Positions 7,859-14,940 of a DNA stretch of 19,146 nt are shown one piece after another. Every line of letters begins with the position of its first letter. Positions within the stretch are counted from its first letter, which is position 1. Source of the DNA: CAZEFK01 sp964511405 (GTDB lineage Bacteria; Pseudomonadota; Alphaproteobacteria; Elsterales; Elsteraceae); contig CAZEFK010000141.1 of the NCBI GenBank assembly GCA_964511405.1, positions 1-19,146 on the forward strand, read 5' to 3'. The position numbers and the translations under genes were made by a program. The notes under the pieces are model-generated. The model worked only from the letters and a program-made list of their open reading frames with translations, was not told the DNA's origin and searched no databases.

Positions 7859-8689
7859 CTAGTCGTTCACCGACAGCACCATGATCGGCTCGGCGATCTT
7901 CTCCGGCGCGATCTCCTGGTCCAGCGGCAGCACGGCGGTGCCGATGGCGAAGAATTCGATGACGTGGGTCTTCCAGCCGTGGCTGCCCTCGTGCATGTCG
8001 ACGCCGACGACGCCCTCGGCCTTGGCCGCCACCGCCTCGGCCTGCATGCGCTCCATGGCGATCTCGCGGGCCTCGTACATGGCCGAGGTGAAGTTCTCCA
8101 ACTCGACGTTGCGGCCGACCGTGCCCAGGCTCGACAGCACGCCGCGATGGGCGACGTGGTAGACGCAGCTGCCCATCACCATCTCGACCGGGCGGTAGCC
8201 GGCATGGAGCAGCGACCAGAAGTCCTGCCCCGACAGGTCCGAGGTGAACGGCCCGCCGTCATGGGCGCGGAAGCCGGCATGGCCGGCGGCATGGACGACG
8301 CCGGTGCCGATGGCGATGAATTCCAGCAGGTGCTCGTCCCATTCCAGGCGCTTGATCGTCAGCTTGACGCCGACGATGCCGTCGGCGCCCATGGCCGTCG
8401 CCTCGGCGCGCATGCGGTCCATGGCCAGCTCGCGGGCGTGGTACATGGCCTTGGACAGCACCTCCAGCTCCTGGTTCCGGGTCCAGGCGCCGAACTGGTA
8501 GCCGACATGGTAGACGCAGCTGCCGACGCACAGGCCGATCGGCTCGAAGCCGGCCTTGCGCACCAGCAGGAACTCGTTGACCGAGAAGTCCGAGGTGAAG
8601 ACGCCGCCCGAGGTGGCCGAGCTGCGCAGCCCCTTCAGGCGCGCCTGGGCGTGGGCGGGAAGGCCGGTCGCGGGGCTGTCGGTCGACAT
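7859..8689 (-). CDS. Tandem-duplicated YbjQ-family (DUF74, heavy-metal-binding-like) protein
   Basis: A 276-aa protein made of two copies of the small YbjQ/DUF74 fold, which is normally a separate protein of about 105 residues. Copy 1 (about residues 31-132) and copy 2 (about 147-255) share FTSDxS, an aromatic/Leu helix, GSCVYHV, an ARE(L/I)AMxRMxAEA helix, a G(I/V)VGV strand and EFxAIGT. The sequence between and after the copies is short. YbjQ proteins are assumed from fold to be oligomeric and metal-associated, but their function is poorly defined; the single Cys of each GSCVYHV is the obvious candidate ligand or redox residue. This is the last gene of a run with telA and lies 4 nt after the preceding YbjQ-like gene. 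It converges on the flavoprotein gene with only 20 bp between the stops. The ATG start at 8689 has only a weak SD (GGAG). Confidence 0.85.
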   Translation of the reverse strand: MSTDSPATGLPAHAQARLKGLRSSATSGGVFTSDFSVNEFLLVRKAGFEPIGLCVGSCVYHVGYQFGAWTRNQELEVLSKAMYHARELAMDRMRAEATAMGADGIVGVKLTIKRLEWDEHLLEFIAIGTGVVHAAGHAGFRAHDGGPFTSDLSGQDFWSLLHAGYRPVEMVMGSCVYHVAHRGVLSSLGTVGRNVELENFTSAMYEAREIAMERMQAEAVAAKAEGVVGVDMHEGSHGWKTHVIEFFAIGTAVLPLDQEIAPEKIAEPIMVLSVND

Positions 8690-8693
8690 GGGG

Positions 8694-9575
8694 CTAGATC
8701 GCTCCGTCTTTGTCGAGGGCGGCGTAGGACTGGTGGTGGCGCTGGGTGCCGGTCAGCGGGCTGCGGCCGGCATGCAGGTCGACCACGATCCGGACGTCGT
8801 GGGGGATGCTGGCGCCGGGCCGGGCGTCGACCGTGGTGGCGATGACGATGTGGCGGCCGAGGAAGCGCTTGGGCCGTTTGTCGTCGCCCTCGAACTCGAA
8901 CATCTGGCTGAAGTTGATGTGGGCCAGCACGCCATTGCCCTGGCCTTGGGCGCTGCGCCGGAGCCCGGCATGGGCGCGCTGGCGGATGCTCTCCCAGAAG
9001 TGGCTCAGGGCGCGGGCCTCGGCGTTGCTCCAGCCGGTCTGGGCGGCGGTGCCGCGCCAGTCGTTCATCCAGTCGTACTGGGCGCCGACGGCGATCCCGG
9101 TCGGCACCACGTCGGCCTCGACCAGCTTGGCGAACGCCAGGGCCGGCAGGGTCGCGACCACGGGCTCGGCGCTGGGCGGCAGGCCTTCGGCGCGCACCGC
9201 CGTGCCGAGCAGCGTGAAGTCCATGCTGTGCTCGACGTCGAGCGGGACGGTGCGCATCTTGACATCAAGCACGGCGTTGGCGCCGGCGGCGCGCGCCTCC
9301 TCGCGCAGGCGGCCCAGCGCCGCCTGCCAGCCCTGGGCGTGACCTTCGGTCCAGGACCAGCCGTAATGCATCCAGCAGGTCGCCGAGACCGCCGCGACCG
9401 GCCGGAGCCCATGGCTGCGCGCGATCCGCAGCTCGGCCGGGGTCAGGGTCGCGGTCCAGGGCAGGCGGCCGCCCCGGGCCCCCTCCAGCCGCTCGCGGAC
9501 CGTTGCCGGCACCTGGCCGGCCGCCAGGCTGCGGACGATGTCGGCCTGGCGCGGGTCGAGGTCGGGCGCGCTCAC
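8694..9575 (-). CDS. Divergent YbjQ-like two-domain protein
   Basis: A 293-aa protein with two diverged halves that resemble the YbjQ/DUF74 pattern of the neighbouring gene. The first half (about residues 40-135) has ELRIARSHGLRPVAAVSATC, a long helix with EEARAAGANAVLDVKMRT, then DFTLLGTAVRAEG, matching the helix, GVVGV-like strand and AIGT strand order. The second half (about 150-270) has ALAFAKLVEADVVPTGIAVG, an extended helical stretch, HINFSQMFEFEGDD and RHIVIATTVDARP. It lacks the GSCVYHV motif, and the second half has lost its Cys. The GTG start at 9575 sits one base after the stop of the 127-aa gene, and its own stop is 4 nt before the tandem YbjQ gene, so it is cotranscribed. Assignment to the YbjQ fold is by pattern, not by a search; function is unknown. 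Confidence 0.78.
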   Translation of the reverse strand: MSAPDLDPRQADIVRSLAAGQVPATVRERLEGARGGRLPWTATLTPAELRIARSHGLRPVAAVSATCWMHYGWSWTEGHAQGWQAALGRLREEARAAGANAVLDVKMRTVPLDVEHSMDFTLLGTAVRAEGLPPSAEPVVATLPALAFAKLVEADVVPTGIAVGAQYDWMNDWRGTAAQTGWSNAEARALSHFWESIRQRAHAGLRRSAQGQGNGVLAHINFSQMFEFEGDDKRPKRFLGRHIVIATTVDARPGASIPHDVRIVVDLHAGRSPLTGTQRHHQSYAALDKDGAI

Positions 9576-9576
9576 G

Positions 9577-9960
9577 TCAGCCCGCCATGAAGCGGCGCAG
9601 CGACTCGCTCAGCGCCTTGGCGTGGTCGGTGGCGGCCCGGGTCTCCTCGCCCAGCCGGGCGAACCACTCCGCCGGGTCGAGCGGCTTGGTGCTGAGGGTG
9701 ATGCCGCGCACGATCATGGCGACGCTGGCCTTCAGGCGGCTGCCGTCCAGCTCCAGCACATAGCGGCTCTGGCCGATCTCCACGGTCACGCCAGTGGTCT
9801 TGGCCTGGCGGCTGAACAGCCCCTTGCTGCTGTGCACGGTCACCAGGTCGGGCAGGGCCTCCTTCAGGCGCAGGGCGAGCGCGTGCAGGCTGCTGTCGGC
9901 ATCCGCGCTGAAGCGCCTGAACCAGGCGGCCTGGGTGTCGAAGTCCAGGTTCTCGCTCAC
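9577..9960 (-). CDS. Conserved-looking hypothetical protein encoded between telA and YbjQ-like genes
   Basis: I do not recognise a named family. The 127-aa product has no signal peptide or membrane segment and looks like a small cytosolic alpha/beta protein. An acidic amphipathic N-terminal helix (AAWFRRFSADADSSLHALAL) leads to alternating short strands (VTVHSSKGLFSR, TGVTVEIG, RYVLELDG, KASVAMIVRGITL) and a C-terminal helical region (PAEWFARLGEETRAATDHAK). It has no cysteine. The GTG start overlaps the telA stop (GTGA), and its stop is one base before the next gene's GTG. This makes it part of the same translationally coupled unit, and probably a partner of TelA or of the YbjQ-like proteins. 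Confidence 0.85.
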   Translation of the reverse strand: MSENLDFDTQAAWFRRFSADADSSLHALALRLKEALPDLVTVHSSKGLFSRQAKTTGVTVEIGQSRYVLELDGSRLKASVAMIVRGITLSTKPLDPAEWFARLGEETRAATDHAKALSESLRRFMAG

Positions 9961-11204
9961 GGCTGCAGCGCGCGCTGGTTGACGCCCTGCATGCCGGTCA
10001 CCAGCCGGTCGCGGATCGCGGCGAGCTTGGCCTCGCGGTCGCGGTCGGCGGCGGCGACCTCGCGCTCGATGTCGATGACCTCGTTCATGGTGCGGATCGC
10101 CTCGTCGGCCACCTGGGCCAGCACATCGATGTTGCGCTGGTCGCCGCCCAGGCTGCGCGCCGCCGAGGTCGCGGCGTCGTGGGCGCCCTTGGCCGCCAGC
10201 ACGGTCAGTTGCCGGGCCGCCTCGTCCAGATGCTCGGCCTCGTCGGCGGCGCGCTTGATGTCGACCTGGACCACGGCCTGCGAGGCGACCGCCATCAGGC
10301 GCGGGATCACCACCAGCATGCCGTTGGAGATCTTCATCATCCGCGTTTCGGCGGCTTTCTTGTTCTGGCCGATCAGCGGGATCAGCATGGCCGAGCCGAC
10401 CAGGCTCTCGCGCATTTCGGCGACCTTGCCGCGGAAGTTGGCGAGGGCGCCGCGGAACTCCAGGACGTCGGCGGCGTCGGCCGGGTCGCCCGAGGCCACG
10501 GCCTGCTGGCGCAGCGCCTCCAGCTCCTCCTGGCCACGGTCGAGGGCGATCTGGCCGGCGGCGATCTCGATCTTCAGGCCGTGCAGGCTGCGCCGGATCG
10601 CGGCCGCCTGCTGGTCCAGGAGTTCGATGGCGACGGCCAGGTCGGCCTTGGTCTTGCGCGCCTTGGCCTGCTCGGCGTCCATCAGCTCGAGGAACGCCTT
10701 GCGGCTTTCCTGGAAGCCCTTGAACGCGGTGCGGGCCTCGGCCGCCATGCCCAGCAGCTTGCCGAACAGTCCCTTGGGCTGGGCGGCGTGGCCGGCCTGG
10801 GCCTCGGCCTGCAGGTCCTCGATGCGCAGGATCTTGACGCCGTCGATGACCGCCGCGGCGATGCGCCCGACCTCGCCGGCGTCGCCCAGCCGCACCCCGG
10901 TCAGCAGCTGGCGGGATGCCTCGGCGATCTCGGCCAGTACGCCGTCGCCATGGGCCAGCAGGCTCGCGGTCTTGCGGAAGTCGATGCGGGCGGCATGCTC
11001 CTGGGCCGCCGCCAGGTCGTCGGGATTGAGCGTGGCCACATCGACCAGCCGCTCGGCCGGCGGTTCCGGCTGCAGCCGCGGATCCGCCGCTGCAACCGGC
11101 GCGCCGGCCGGTGCCTGCGGCACGACCGCGTGGGTGACGGGTTCGGCCTCCAGGTTGTCGAACTGGGACAGGTCGAGCGGGGCGTCCGGCTTCGGATCAG
11201 GCAT
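9957..11204 (-). CDS. telA: TelA family (toxic anion / tellurite resistance) protein
   Basis: A 415-aa protein of the TelA/KlaA type. The N-terminal ~60 residues are Pro/Ala-rich and probably disordered. The rest is almost entirely helical and probably coiled-coil. It carries the family core SAMLIPLIGQNKKAAETRMM followed by KISNGMLVVIPRLMAVASQA, which is the strongest identifier. There is no signal peptide or transmembrane helix. TelA proteins are linked to tellurite, antibiotic and cell-envelope stress tolerance, but their biochemistry is not settled. The ATG at 11204 has a GAGGGGG-type SD 3-4 nt upstream. Its stop overlaps the start of the 127-aa gene, and ubiX ends about 50 nt upstream on the same strand. 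Tight packing with YbjQ-like genes suggests a stress module rather than tellurite resistance as such. Confidence 0.92.
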   Translation of the reverse strand: MPDPKPDAPLDLSQFDNLEAEPVTHAVVPQAPAGAPVAAADPRLQPEPPAERLVDVATLNPDDLAAAQEHAARIDFRKTASLLAHGDGVLAEIAEASRQLLTGVRLGDAGEVGRIAAAVIDGVKILRIEDLQAEAQAGHAAQPKGLFGKLLGMAAEARTAFKGFQESRKAFLELMDAEQAKARKTKADLAVAIELLDQQAAAIRRSLHGLKIEIAAGQIALDRGQEELEALRQQAVASGDPADAADVLEFRGALANFRGKVAEMRESLVGSAMLIPLIGQNKKAAETRMMKISNGMLVVIPRLMAVASQAVVQVDIKRAADEAEHLDEAARQLTVLAAKGAHDAATSAARSLGGDQRNIDVLAQVADEAIRTMNEVIDIEREVAAADRDREAKLAAIRDRLVTGMQGVNQRALQP

Positions 11205-11257
11205 CGTCCCCCTCGTCGCGATAGGCGTGCAGAATAGCGATATCCCCGGCCGTAAGG

Positions 11258-11836
11258 CTAGGATTGGTCACCGGTCCAGCGCCGGACCACGCCGGCGTCG
11301 AGGTCGAACAGGTCGAGCGCGCGGCCGACCGACTGGTCGACCAGGTCGCCGATGGTCTGCGGGCGGTGGTAGAAGGCCGGCACCGGCGGCATCACCACGG
11401 CGCCCATGCGGGTAGCCTGGGCCATCAGCTCGATATGGCCCAGATGCAGCGGCGTCTCGCGCAGCATCAGCACGACCCGGCGGCGCTCTTTCAGGCAGAC
11501 GTCGGCGGCGCGCACGATCAGGTTGTCATCGTAGGAGTGCGCGATGCCGCTGAGCGTCTTGACCGAGCAGGGCGCGATCAGCATGCCGAGGGTGCGGTAG
11601 GAGCCGCTGGCGAGCGACGCGCCGATGTCGCGGTAACCGTGGCCGATTTGGGCCAGCGCCCGCACGTCGGCGACCGAGCGGTCGGTCTCGGCCTCGATGG
11701 TGCGCTGGGCCGCCGGCGACAGCACCAGGTGGGTCTCGACGCCGTCGATGCCGCGCAGCAGCTCCAGCGCGCGGATGCCGAACACGGCGCCCGAGGCGCC
11801 GGTGATCGCGACGATGATGCGCCTGGGCTCGGCCAC
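11258..11836 (-). CDS. ubiX: UbiX-type flavin prenyltransferase
   Basis: A 192-aa enzyme that transfers a dimethylallyl group to FMN, making the prenylated flavin used by UbiD-type decarboxylases, for example in ubiquinone synthesis. The FMN-binding N-terminus IVAITGASGAVFGIRALELL, then the APCSVKTLSGIA loop, IVRAADVCLKERRRVVLMLR and ETPLHLGHIELM are textbook UbiX/Pad1 motifs, and the length is as usual. The start is a GTG at 11836 preceded by AGGAGAGG at about 6-nt spacing, a strong site that decides the start. No ubiD lies in this window. telA follows about 50 nt downstream on the same strand, so they may share transcripts, though this could be simple adjacency. The gene is divergent from the 66-aa small gene. 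Confidence 0.95.
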   Translation of the reverse strand: MAEPRRIIVAITGASGAVFGIRALELLRGIDGVETHLVLSPAAQRTIEAETDRSVADVRALAQIGHGYRDIGASLASGSYRTLGMLIAPCSVKTLSGIAHSYDDNLIVRAADVCLKERRRVVLMLRETPLHLGHIELMAQATRMGAVVMPPVPAFYHRPQTIGDLVDQSVGRALDLFDLDAGVVRRWTGDQS

Positions 11837-11912
11837 CGGTCCTCTCCTGCGACGCGCTGTCTGCCATGTTTCGCGGGAGGGGTAAAGCGCGCGTTAACCA
11901 ATTCGGGATGAG

Positions 11913-11928
11913 ATCTGACTATTCAGAT
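11913..11928. repeat. Small inverted repeat upstream of the 66-aa gene
   Basis: Perfect 6-bp arms ATCTGA and TCAGAT flank a 4-nt centre (CTAT). It lies in the 111-bp divergent gap between ubiX and the 66-aa gene, 20 bp before the latter's ATG. The position fits an operator, but the short arms could also arise by chance in a locally AT-richer gap. Confidence 0.4.
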
Positions 11929-11947
11929 TAGATCAGGAGAGGTGTCG

Positions 11948-12148
11948 ATGCCCGGCGACCGCTATGTCGCGATTCCCTCCAAGGCGACCTATTGGGACGA
12001 CTCGGTCGGCGGCTATGTCTATGCACCGTCGTCGGTGCAGGTCTTCGAAAGCGACAAGTCGCCGGTGGCCGTCGGCCTGCTCGACGCCCATGGCGTGCCG
12101 CTCTACCGCATCCCGGAGACCGTGAAGCTGGGCTTCCACCGCTCCTGA
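11948..12148 (+). CDS. Small hypothetical protein (66 aa)
   Basis: I do not recognise this protein. It is short, soluble-looking and without cysteines, rich in beta-forming stretches (RYVAIPSKATYWD, GGYVYAPSSVQVFE, VAVGLLDAHGVPLYRI) and ends KLGFHRS. No signal or membrane segment is seen. AGGAGA at 11935-11940 is 7 nt before the ATG at 11948, which favours that start; a GTG at 11942 in the same frame would be too close to the SD. It is divergent from ubiX, and the lipoprotein gene follows 69 nt downstream. The clear SD and codon pattern make it a likely real gene. Confidence 0.72.
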   Translation: MPGDRYVAIPSKATYWDDSVGGYVYAPSSVQVFESDKSPVAVGLLDAHGVPLYRIPETVKLGFHRS

Positions 12149-12217
12149 GACGGGACAGGGCCGGAACCGGCGTAGTACACATCTGTCCGGTTTCAGCGAT
12201 GTCCCGAGTCCGTCCCG

Positions 12218-12598
12218 ATGTTCGTTCGTCTCCTTCCGGTCGTGCTTGCCGCCGCCAGCCTGGCGGCGTGCGACGACAGTATGTGGCAGTCCGACTATCG
12301 CCAGCCGGTGCCGCCCGGCGCCGTGGTCTATCAGCCGGGTGATCCGCCCACGAGCCCATTGACCCTCGACGGCGCCACGGTCGGCAGCGTCACCTTCGCG
12401 GCCGTCGATCGCGGGCTTTACGCCTATCAGTTCAGCCCGTCGGGCCAGGTGCCGGCCAAGCCGGCCTTCGTCCAGGTGAGCTGCGCCCAGGGCATGGTGC
12501 TGGCGGCGCCGATTCCGGCCGCGGCGGCCGACCAGGGCCAGGTCGCCGGCTGTCGGGACAGCGCGGCGGTGGCCAAGCCCCTCTACAAGCCCGACTGA
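12218..12598 (+). CDS. Small lipoprotein of unknown function
   Basis: A 126-aa product with a bacterial lipoprotein signal: Arg4, a hydrophobic core LLPVVLAAASLAAC, and lipobox S-L-A-A-C with the lipidated Cys18. Residue +2 is Asp, which in the E. coli sorting rule keeps lipoproteins in the inner membrane; whether that rule holds in this organism is uncertain. The mature part is Pro/Ala-rich, with two further cysteines (89 and 112) that could form a disulfide. No known domain is recognised. The SD before the ATG is weak. The PLP-enzyme gene starts 9 nt after its stop, so the two may be cotranscribed, but no functional link is evident. Confidence 0.8.
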   Translation: MFVRLLPVVLAAASLAACDDSMWQSDYRQPVPPGAVVYQPGDPPTSPLTLDGATVGSVTFAAVDRGLYAYQFSPSGQVPAKPAFVQVSCAQGMVLAAPIPAAAADQGQVAGCRDSAAVAKPLYKPD

Positions 12599-12607
12599 GT
12601 GGGATCG

Positions 12608-13804
12608 ATGCTCTCCAACCGTCCCGACATCCGCCCGGAGCTGGGGCTCCGCCGGATCATCAATGTGTCGGGCACCATGACGGCGCTGGGCGCCTCGATC
12701 GTGGTGCCCGAGGCGGTCGACACCGTGGCGCGGATCCTCGGCGAGTTCGTCGAGATCACCGACCTGCACCGCAAGGCCAGCGGGATGATCGCGCGCCTGA
12801 CCGGCGCCGAGGCCGGGTTCGTGACCGCCTCGGCCTCGGCCGGCATCACCGTCGGCATCGCGGCCGCCATGACCGGCAGCGATCTGGCGCGGATCGAGCA
12901 GCTGCCCGACCCGGCGGGCATGAAGGACGAGGTGGTGATCCAGCTCGGCCACATGGTCGGCTATGGCGCGCCGGTGGAGCAGGCGATCCGGCTGGCCGGC
13001 GCCAAGGTGGTGCCGGTGGGCCAGGCGACCCACGTCAACGGCTATCAGCTCGCCGGCAAGATCACCGAGCGCACCGCCGCCGCCCTCTATGTCGTGTCGC
13101 ACCATACGGTGCAGTACGGCCAGCTCGACCTGGCGGCGTTCATCGAGATCGCCCACGCCCGCGGCGTGCCGGTGATCGTCGACGGCGCCTCGGAGTATGA
13201 CCTCAAGAGCTACATCGCGCTGGGCGCCGACCTGGCGGTCTGGAGCGCCCACAAGTTCCTGGGTGGCCCGACCGCCGGCATCATGGCCGGAACCAAGGAC
13301 CTGATCCGCGCCTGCTTCCTGCAGAACCGCGGGATCGCCCGCGGCATGAAGGCCGGCAAGGAGAGCGTCGCCGGCGCCATGGCGGCGCTGGAAGCCTGGG
13401 AGCGCCGCGACCATGCCGGCGTGCGCGCCCGCGAGCGCGGCTACCTGGACCTGTGGATGGCGCGGCTGGCGCGCCTGCCCGGCCTGGTGCCGAGCATCGT
13501 GCCGGATCCCACGAACAACCCGCTCGACCGCCTGAAGCTCGAGGTGCGCCCGGCCGAGGCCGGCACCACCGCCTGGGGCCTGGCCGCGGGCCTGGCTGCC
13601 GCCGACCCGCCGGTGATCGTGCGCGATCACGAGGTCGAGCATGGGCATGTCTTCCTGGACCCGTGCAACCTGCATCCCGGCGAGGCCGAGATCGTGGCCG
13701 ACCAGATCGCCCGCGTGCTGCCGACATTGGCCGGGAAGCCGGTGCCGTCGCTCGACGCCATGCGCCGCCAGGCCGAGGCGCGGCTGCTGGCCTGGCCGGA
13801 CTGA
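12608..13804 (+). CDS. PLP-dependent enzyme of the SelA / DgaE type (fold type I, aminotransferase class V-like)
   Basis: A 398-aa pyridoxal-phosphate enzyme resembling L-seryl-tRNA(Sec) selenium transferase-like proteins and D-glucosaminate-6-phosphate ammonia-lyase (DgaE). Key signs are RRIINVSGTMTALGASIV at the N-terminus, the cofactor-phosphate region FVTASASAGI, the pyridine-contacting Asp192 in VIVDGASEYD, and the Schiff-base Lys216 in WSAHKFLGGPTAGIMAG. True SelA proteins are longer and have an N-terminal tRNA-binding domain, which is absent, so a role in selenocysteine synthesis is unlikely. A beta-elimination or ammonia-lyase reaction on an amino sugar acid or amino acid is more probable, but the substrate is unknown. 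ATG at 12608 is preferred to an in-frame GTG at 12599 that abuts the lipoprotein stop, because GTGGGA then serves as the SD. No sugar transporter or aldolase partner is adjacent. Confidence 0.85.
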   Translation: MLSNRPDIRPELGLRRIINVSGTMTALGASIVVPEAVDTVARILGEFVEITDLHRKASGMIARLTGAEAGFVTASASAGITVGIAAAMTGSDLARIEQLPDPAGMKDEVVIQLGHMVGYGAPVEQAIRLAGAKVVPVGQATHVNGYQLAGKITERTAAALYVVSHHTVQYGQLDLAAFIEIAHARGVPVIVDGASEYDLKSYIALGADLAVWSAHKFLGGPTAGIMAGTKDLIRACFLQNRGIARGMKAGKESVAGAMAALEAWERRDHAGVRARERGYLDLWMARLARLPGLVPSIVPDPTNNPLDRLKLEVRPAEAGTTAWGLAAGLAAADPPVIVRDHEVEHGHVFLDPCNLHPGEAEIVADQIARVLPTLAGKPVPSLDAMRRQAEARLLAWPD

Positions 13805-13825
13805 CCAAATATCAATCGATCGGTT

Positions 13826-13851
13826 GACTATCAACTGATAAGTTGATAGTC
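13826..13851. promoter_or_regulatory. Probable operator and promoter of the arsR-type unit (26-bp perfect inverted repeat)
   Basis: Arms GACTATCAACT and AGTTGATAGTC are perfect reverse complements around a 4-nt GATA centre. TTGACT at 13824-13829 and TAGTCT at 13847-13852, 17 nt apart, give a plausible -35/-10 pair that falls on the repeat, so a protein bound there would block transcription. This size and placement are typical for an ArsR-type autorepressor. A second, imperfect palindrome (CAATCGATCGGTTG, 13813-13826) lies next to it. The -10 ends only 7 nt before the ATG at 13860 and there is no SD, suggesting a leaderless transcript. Confidence 0.75.
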
Positions 13852-13859
13852 TCCGCGCC

Positions 13860-14267
13860 ATGTCGCTGCTGCGCCCAGTGCCGCCGCTCGAGGCTGCGGC
13901 CGATCCCGACGACGCGCTTTTGGACCAGGTGTTCTTTGCCCTGTCCGATCCGGTGCGCCGGCGCATCCTGGCGCGGCTGGACGAAGGGCCGCTGCTGGTC
14001 TCGGAGCTGGCGCAGCCCTTCGCCATCTCGCTGCAGGCGGTGTCGCGCCACATCCAGGTGCTGGTGAAGGCGGGGCTGGTGCGCCAGGAGCGCACCGGCC
14101 GGATCAGCCGCTGCCGGCTGGAGGCCGGGCCGATCGCCGCCGCGGCCCTGTGGATCAACCGCTACAGCAAGTACTGGCAGGGCCAGTTCGAGTTGCTGGC
14201 CGCTGCTCTCACCCACCTCGACCAAGGGAGCACGGAGGATGGACCACCGCATCGTGACCCGGGATGA
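13860..14267 (+). CDS. ArsR-family winged-helix transcriptional repressor
   Basis: A 135-aa regulator with the ArsR-type winged helix: VFFALSDPVRRRILARLDEG, then VSELAQPFAISLQAVSRHIQ as helix-turn-helix, VLVKAGLVRQERTGR as wing, and a C-terminal helix rich in aromatic residues (WINRYSKYWQ). No metal-binding CxC or clustered Cys is present, so it is unlikely to sense arsenite through the classic site. It resembles the ArsR subgroup found next to AHSA1 or DUF899 genes. The ATG at 13860 directly follows a strong inverted repeat and lacks an SD. Its last 29 bp overlap the start of the first DUF899 gene, so the two are cotranscribed. Autorepression through the upstream palindrome is inferred. Confidence 0.88.
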   Translation: MSLLRPVPPLEAAADPDDALLDQVFFALSDPVRRRILARLDEGPLLVSELAQPFAISLQAVSRHIQVLVKAGLVRQERTGRISRCRLEAGPIAAAALWINRYSKYWQGQFELLAAALTHLDQGSTEDGPPHRDPG

Positions 14268-14940
14268 GTGGCTGGACGCGCGCCGGGCGCTGCTAGCGCG
14301 TGAGAAGGCGTTCACGCGCGAGCGCGATCAGCTCAGCCAGATGCGCCGCGACCTGCCCTGGGTGCGCATCGACAAGCCCTATCGGTTCCAGACGCCGGCG
14401 GGAGAAACGTCGCTGGCGGGCCTGTTCGACGGCCGGCACCAGCTCATCGTCTACCATTTCATGTTCGCGCCCGACTGGGAGGCCGGCTGCAAGAGCTGCT
14501 CGTTCTGGGCCGACAATTTCGATGGCATCGACATCCATTTGGCTCACCGCGACGTGACCTTGACCCTGGTCTCCGCGGCGCCGCTGGCGACGTTGGAGGC
14601 CTACAAGCGGCGCATGGGCTGGCGGCTGCCCTGGGCGTCGTCGGCCGGCAGCGAGTTCAACCGCGATTTCCAGGTCCAAGCGACGCCCGAGGAGCTGGCC
14701 GCGGGCGAGGTCGACTACAACTTCACCCGGCGCCCGGCCTTCGCGGCGGAGATGCCCGGCGTCAGCGTGTTCTGGCGCGACGGCGACACGGTGTTCCACA
14801 CCTATTCCTGCTATGCCCGCGGCCTGGACATCCTGAACGGCGCCTATCACCTCCTCGACCTGGTGCCCAAGGGCCGCGACGAGGGCGGCCGCGGCATGCG
14901 CGACTGGCTGCGCCGGCGCGACGAATACGAGGCCCGGTGA
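14239..14940 (+). CDS. DUF899 family thioredoxin-like protein (first of two)
   Basis: A 233-aa cytosolic protein of the DUF899 family, which has a thioredoxin/AhpC-like fold. The N-terminal helical part (EWLDARRALLAREKAFTRER) and WVRIDKPYRF are typical of the family. HQLIVYHFMF leads into a CxxC pair at Cys84 and Cys87 (AGCKSCSFWADNFDG), then LVSAAPLATLEAYKRRMGWR and a C-terminal AYHLLDLVPKGRDE. The enzymatic reaction of DUF899 proteins is not established; the CxxC suggests thiol redox work. AAGGGAG at 14224-14230 lies 8 nt before the ATG. It overlaps the 3' end of arsR by 29 bp, and its TGA overlaps the ATG of the next gene by one base, so all three are a unit. Confidence 0.9.
   Translation: MDHRIVTRDEWLDARRALLAREKAFTRERDQLSQMRRDLPWVRIDKPYRFQTPAGETSLAGLFDGRHQLIVYHFMFAPDWEAGCKSCSFWADNFDGIDIHLAHRDVTLTLVSAAPLATLEAYKRRMGWRLPWASSAGSEFNRDFQVQATPEELAAGEVDYNFTRRPAFAAEMPGVSVFWRDGDTVFHTYSCYARGLDILNGAYHLLDLVPKGRDEGGRGMRDWLRRRDEYEAR

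Noticed and set aside
12153..12188. GGACAG...CTGTCC inverted repeat with an inner GCCGG-AA-CCGGC hairpin between the 66-aa gene and the lipoprotein gene
   Set aside because: The outer arms are 6 bp with a 24-nt spacer and the inner loop is only 2 nt; there is no T-run, so neither a terminator nor an operator is well supported.
12608..13804. Selenocysteine synthase (selA)
   Set aside because: The N-terminal tRNA-binding domain is missing, the protein is short for SelA, and no selB or selC lies nearby.
11933..14158. 741-codon minus-strand open frame opposite the small gene, lipoprotein and PLP enzyme
   Set aside because: It has shadow-type composition and no recognisable motif, whereas the plus strand has motif-bearing genes with SD sites.
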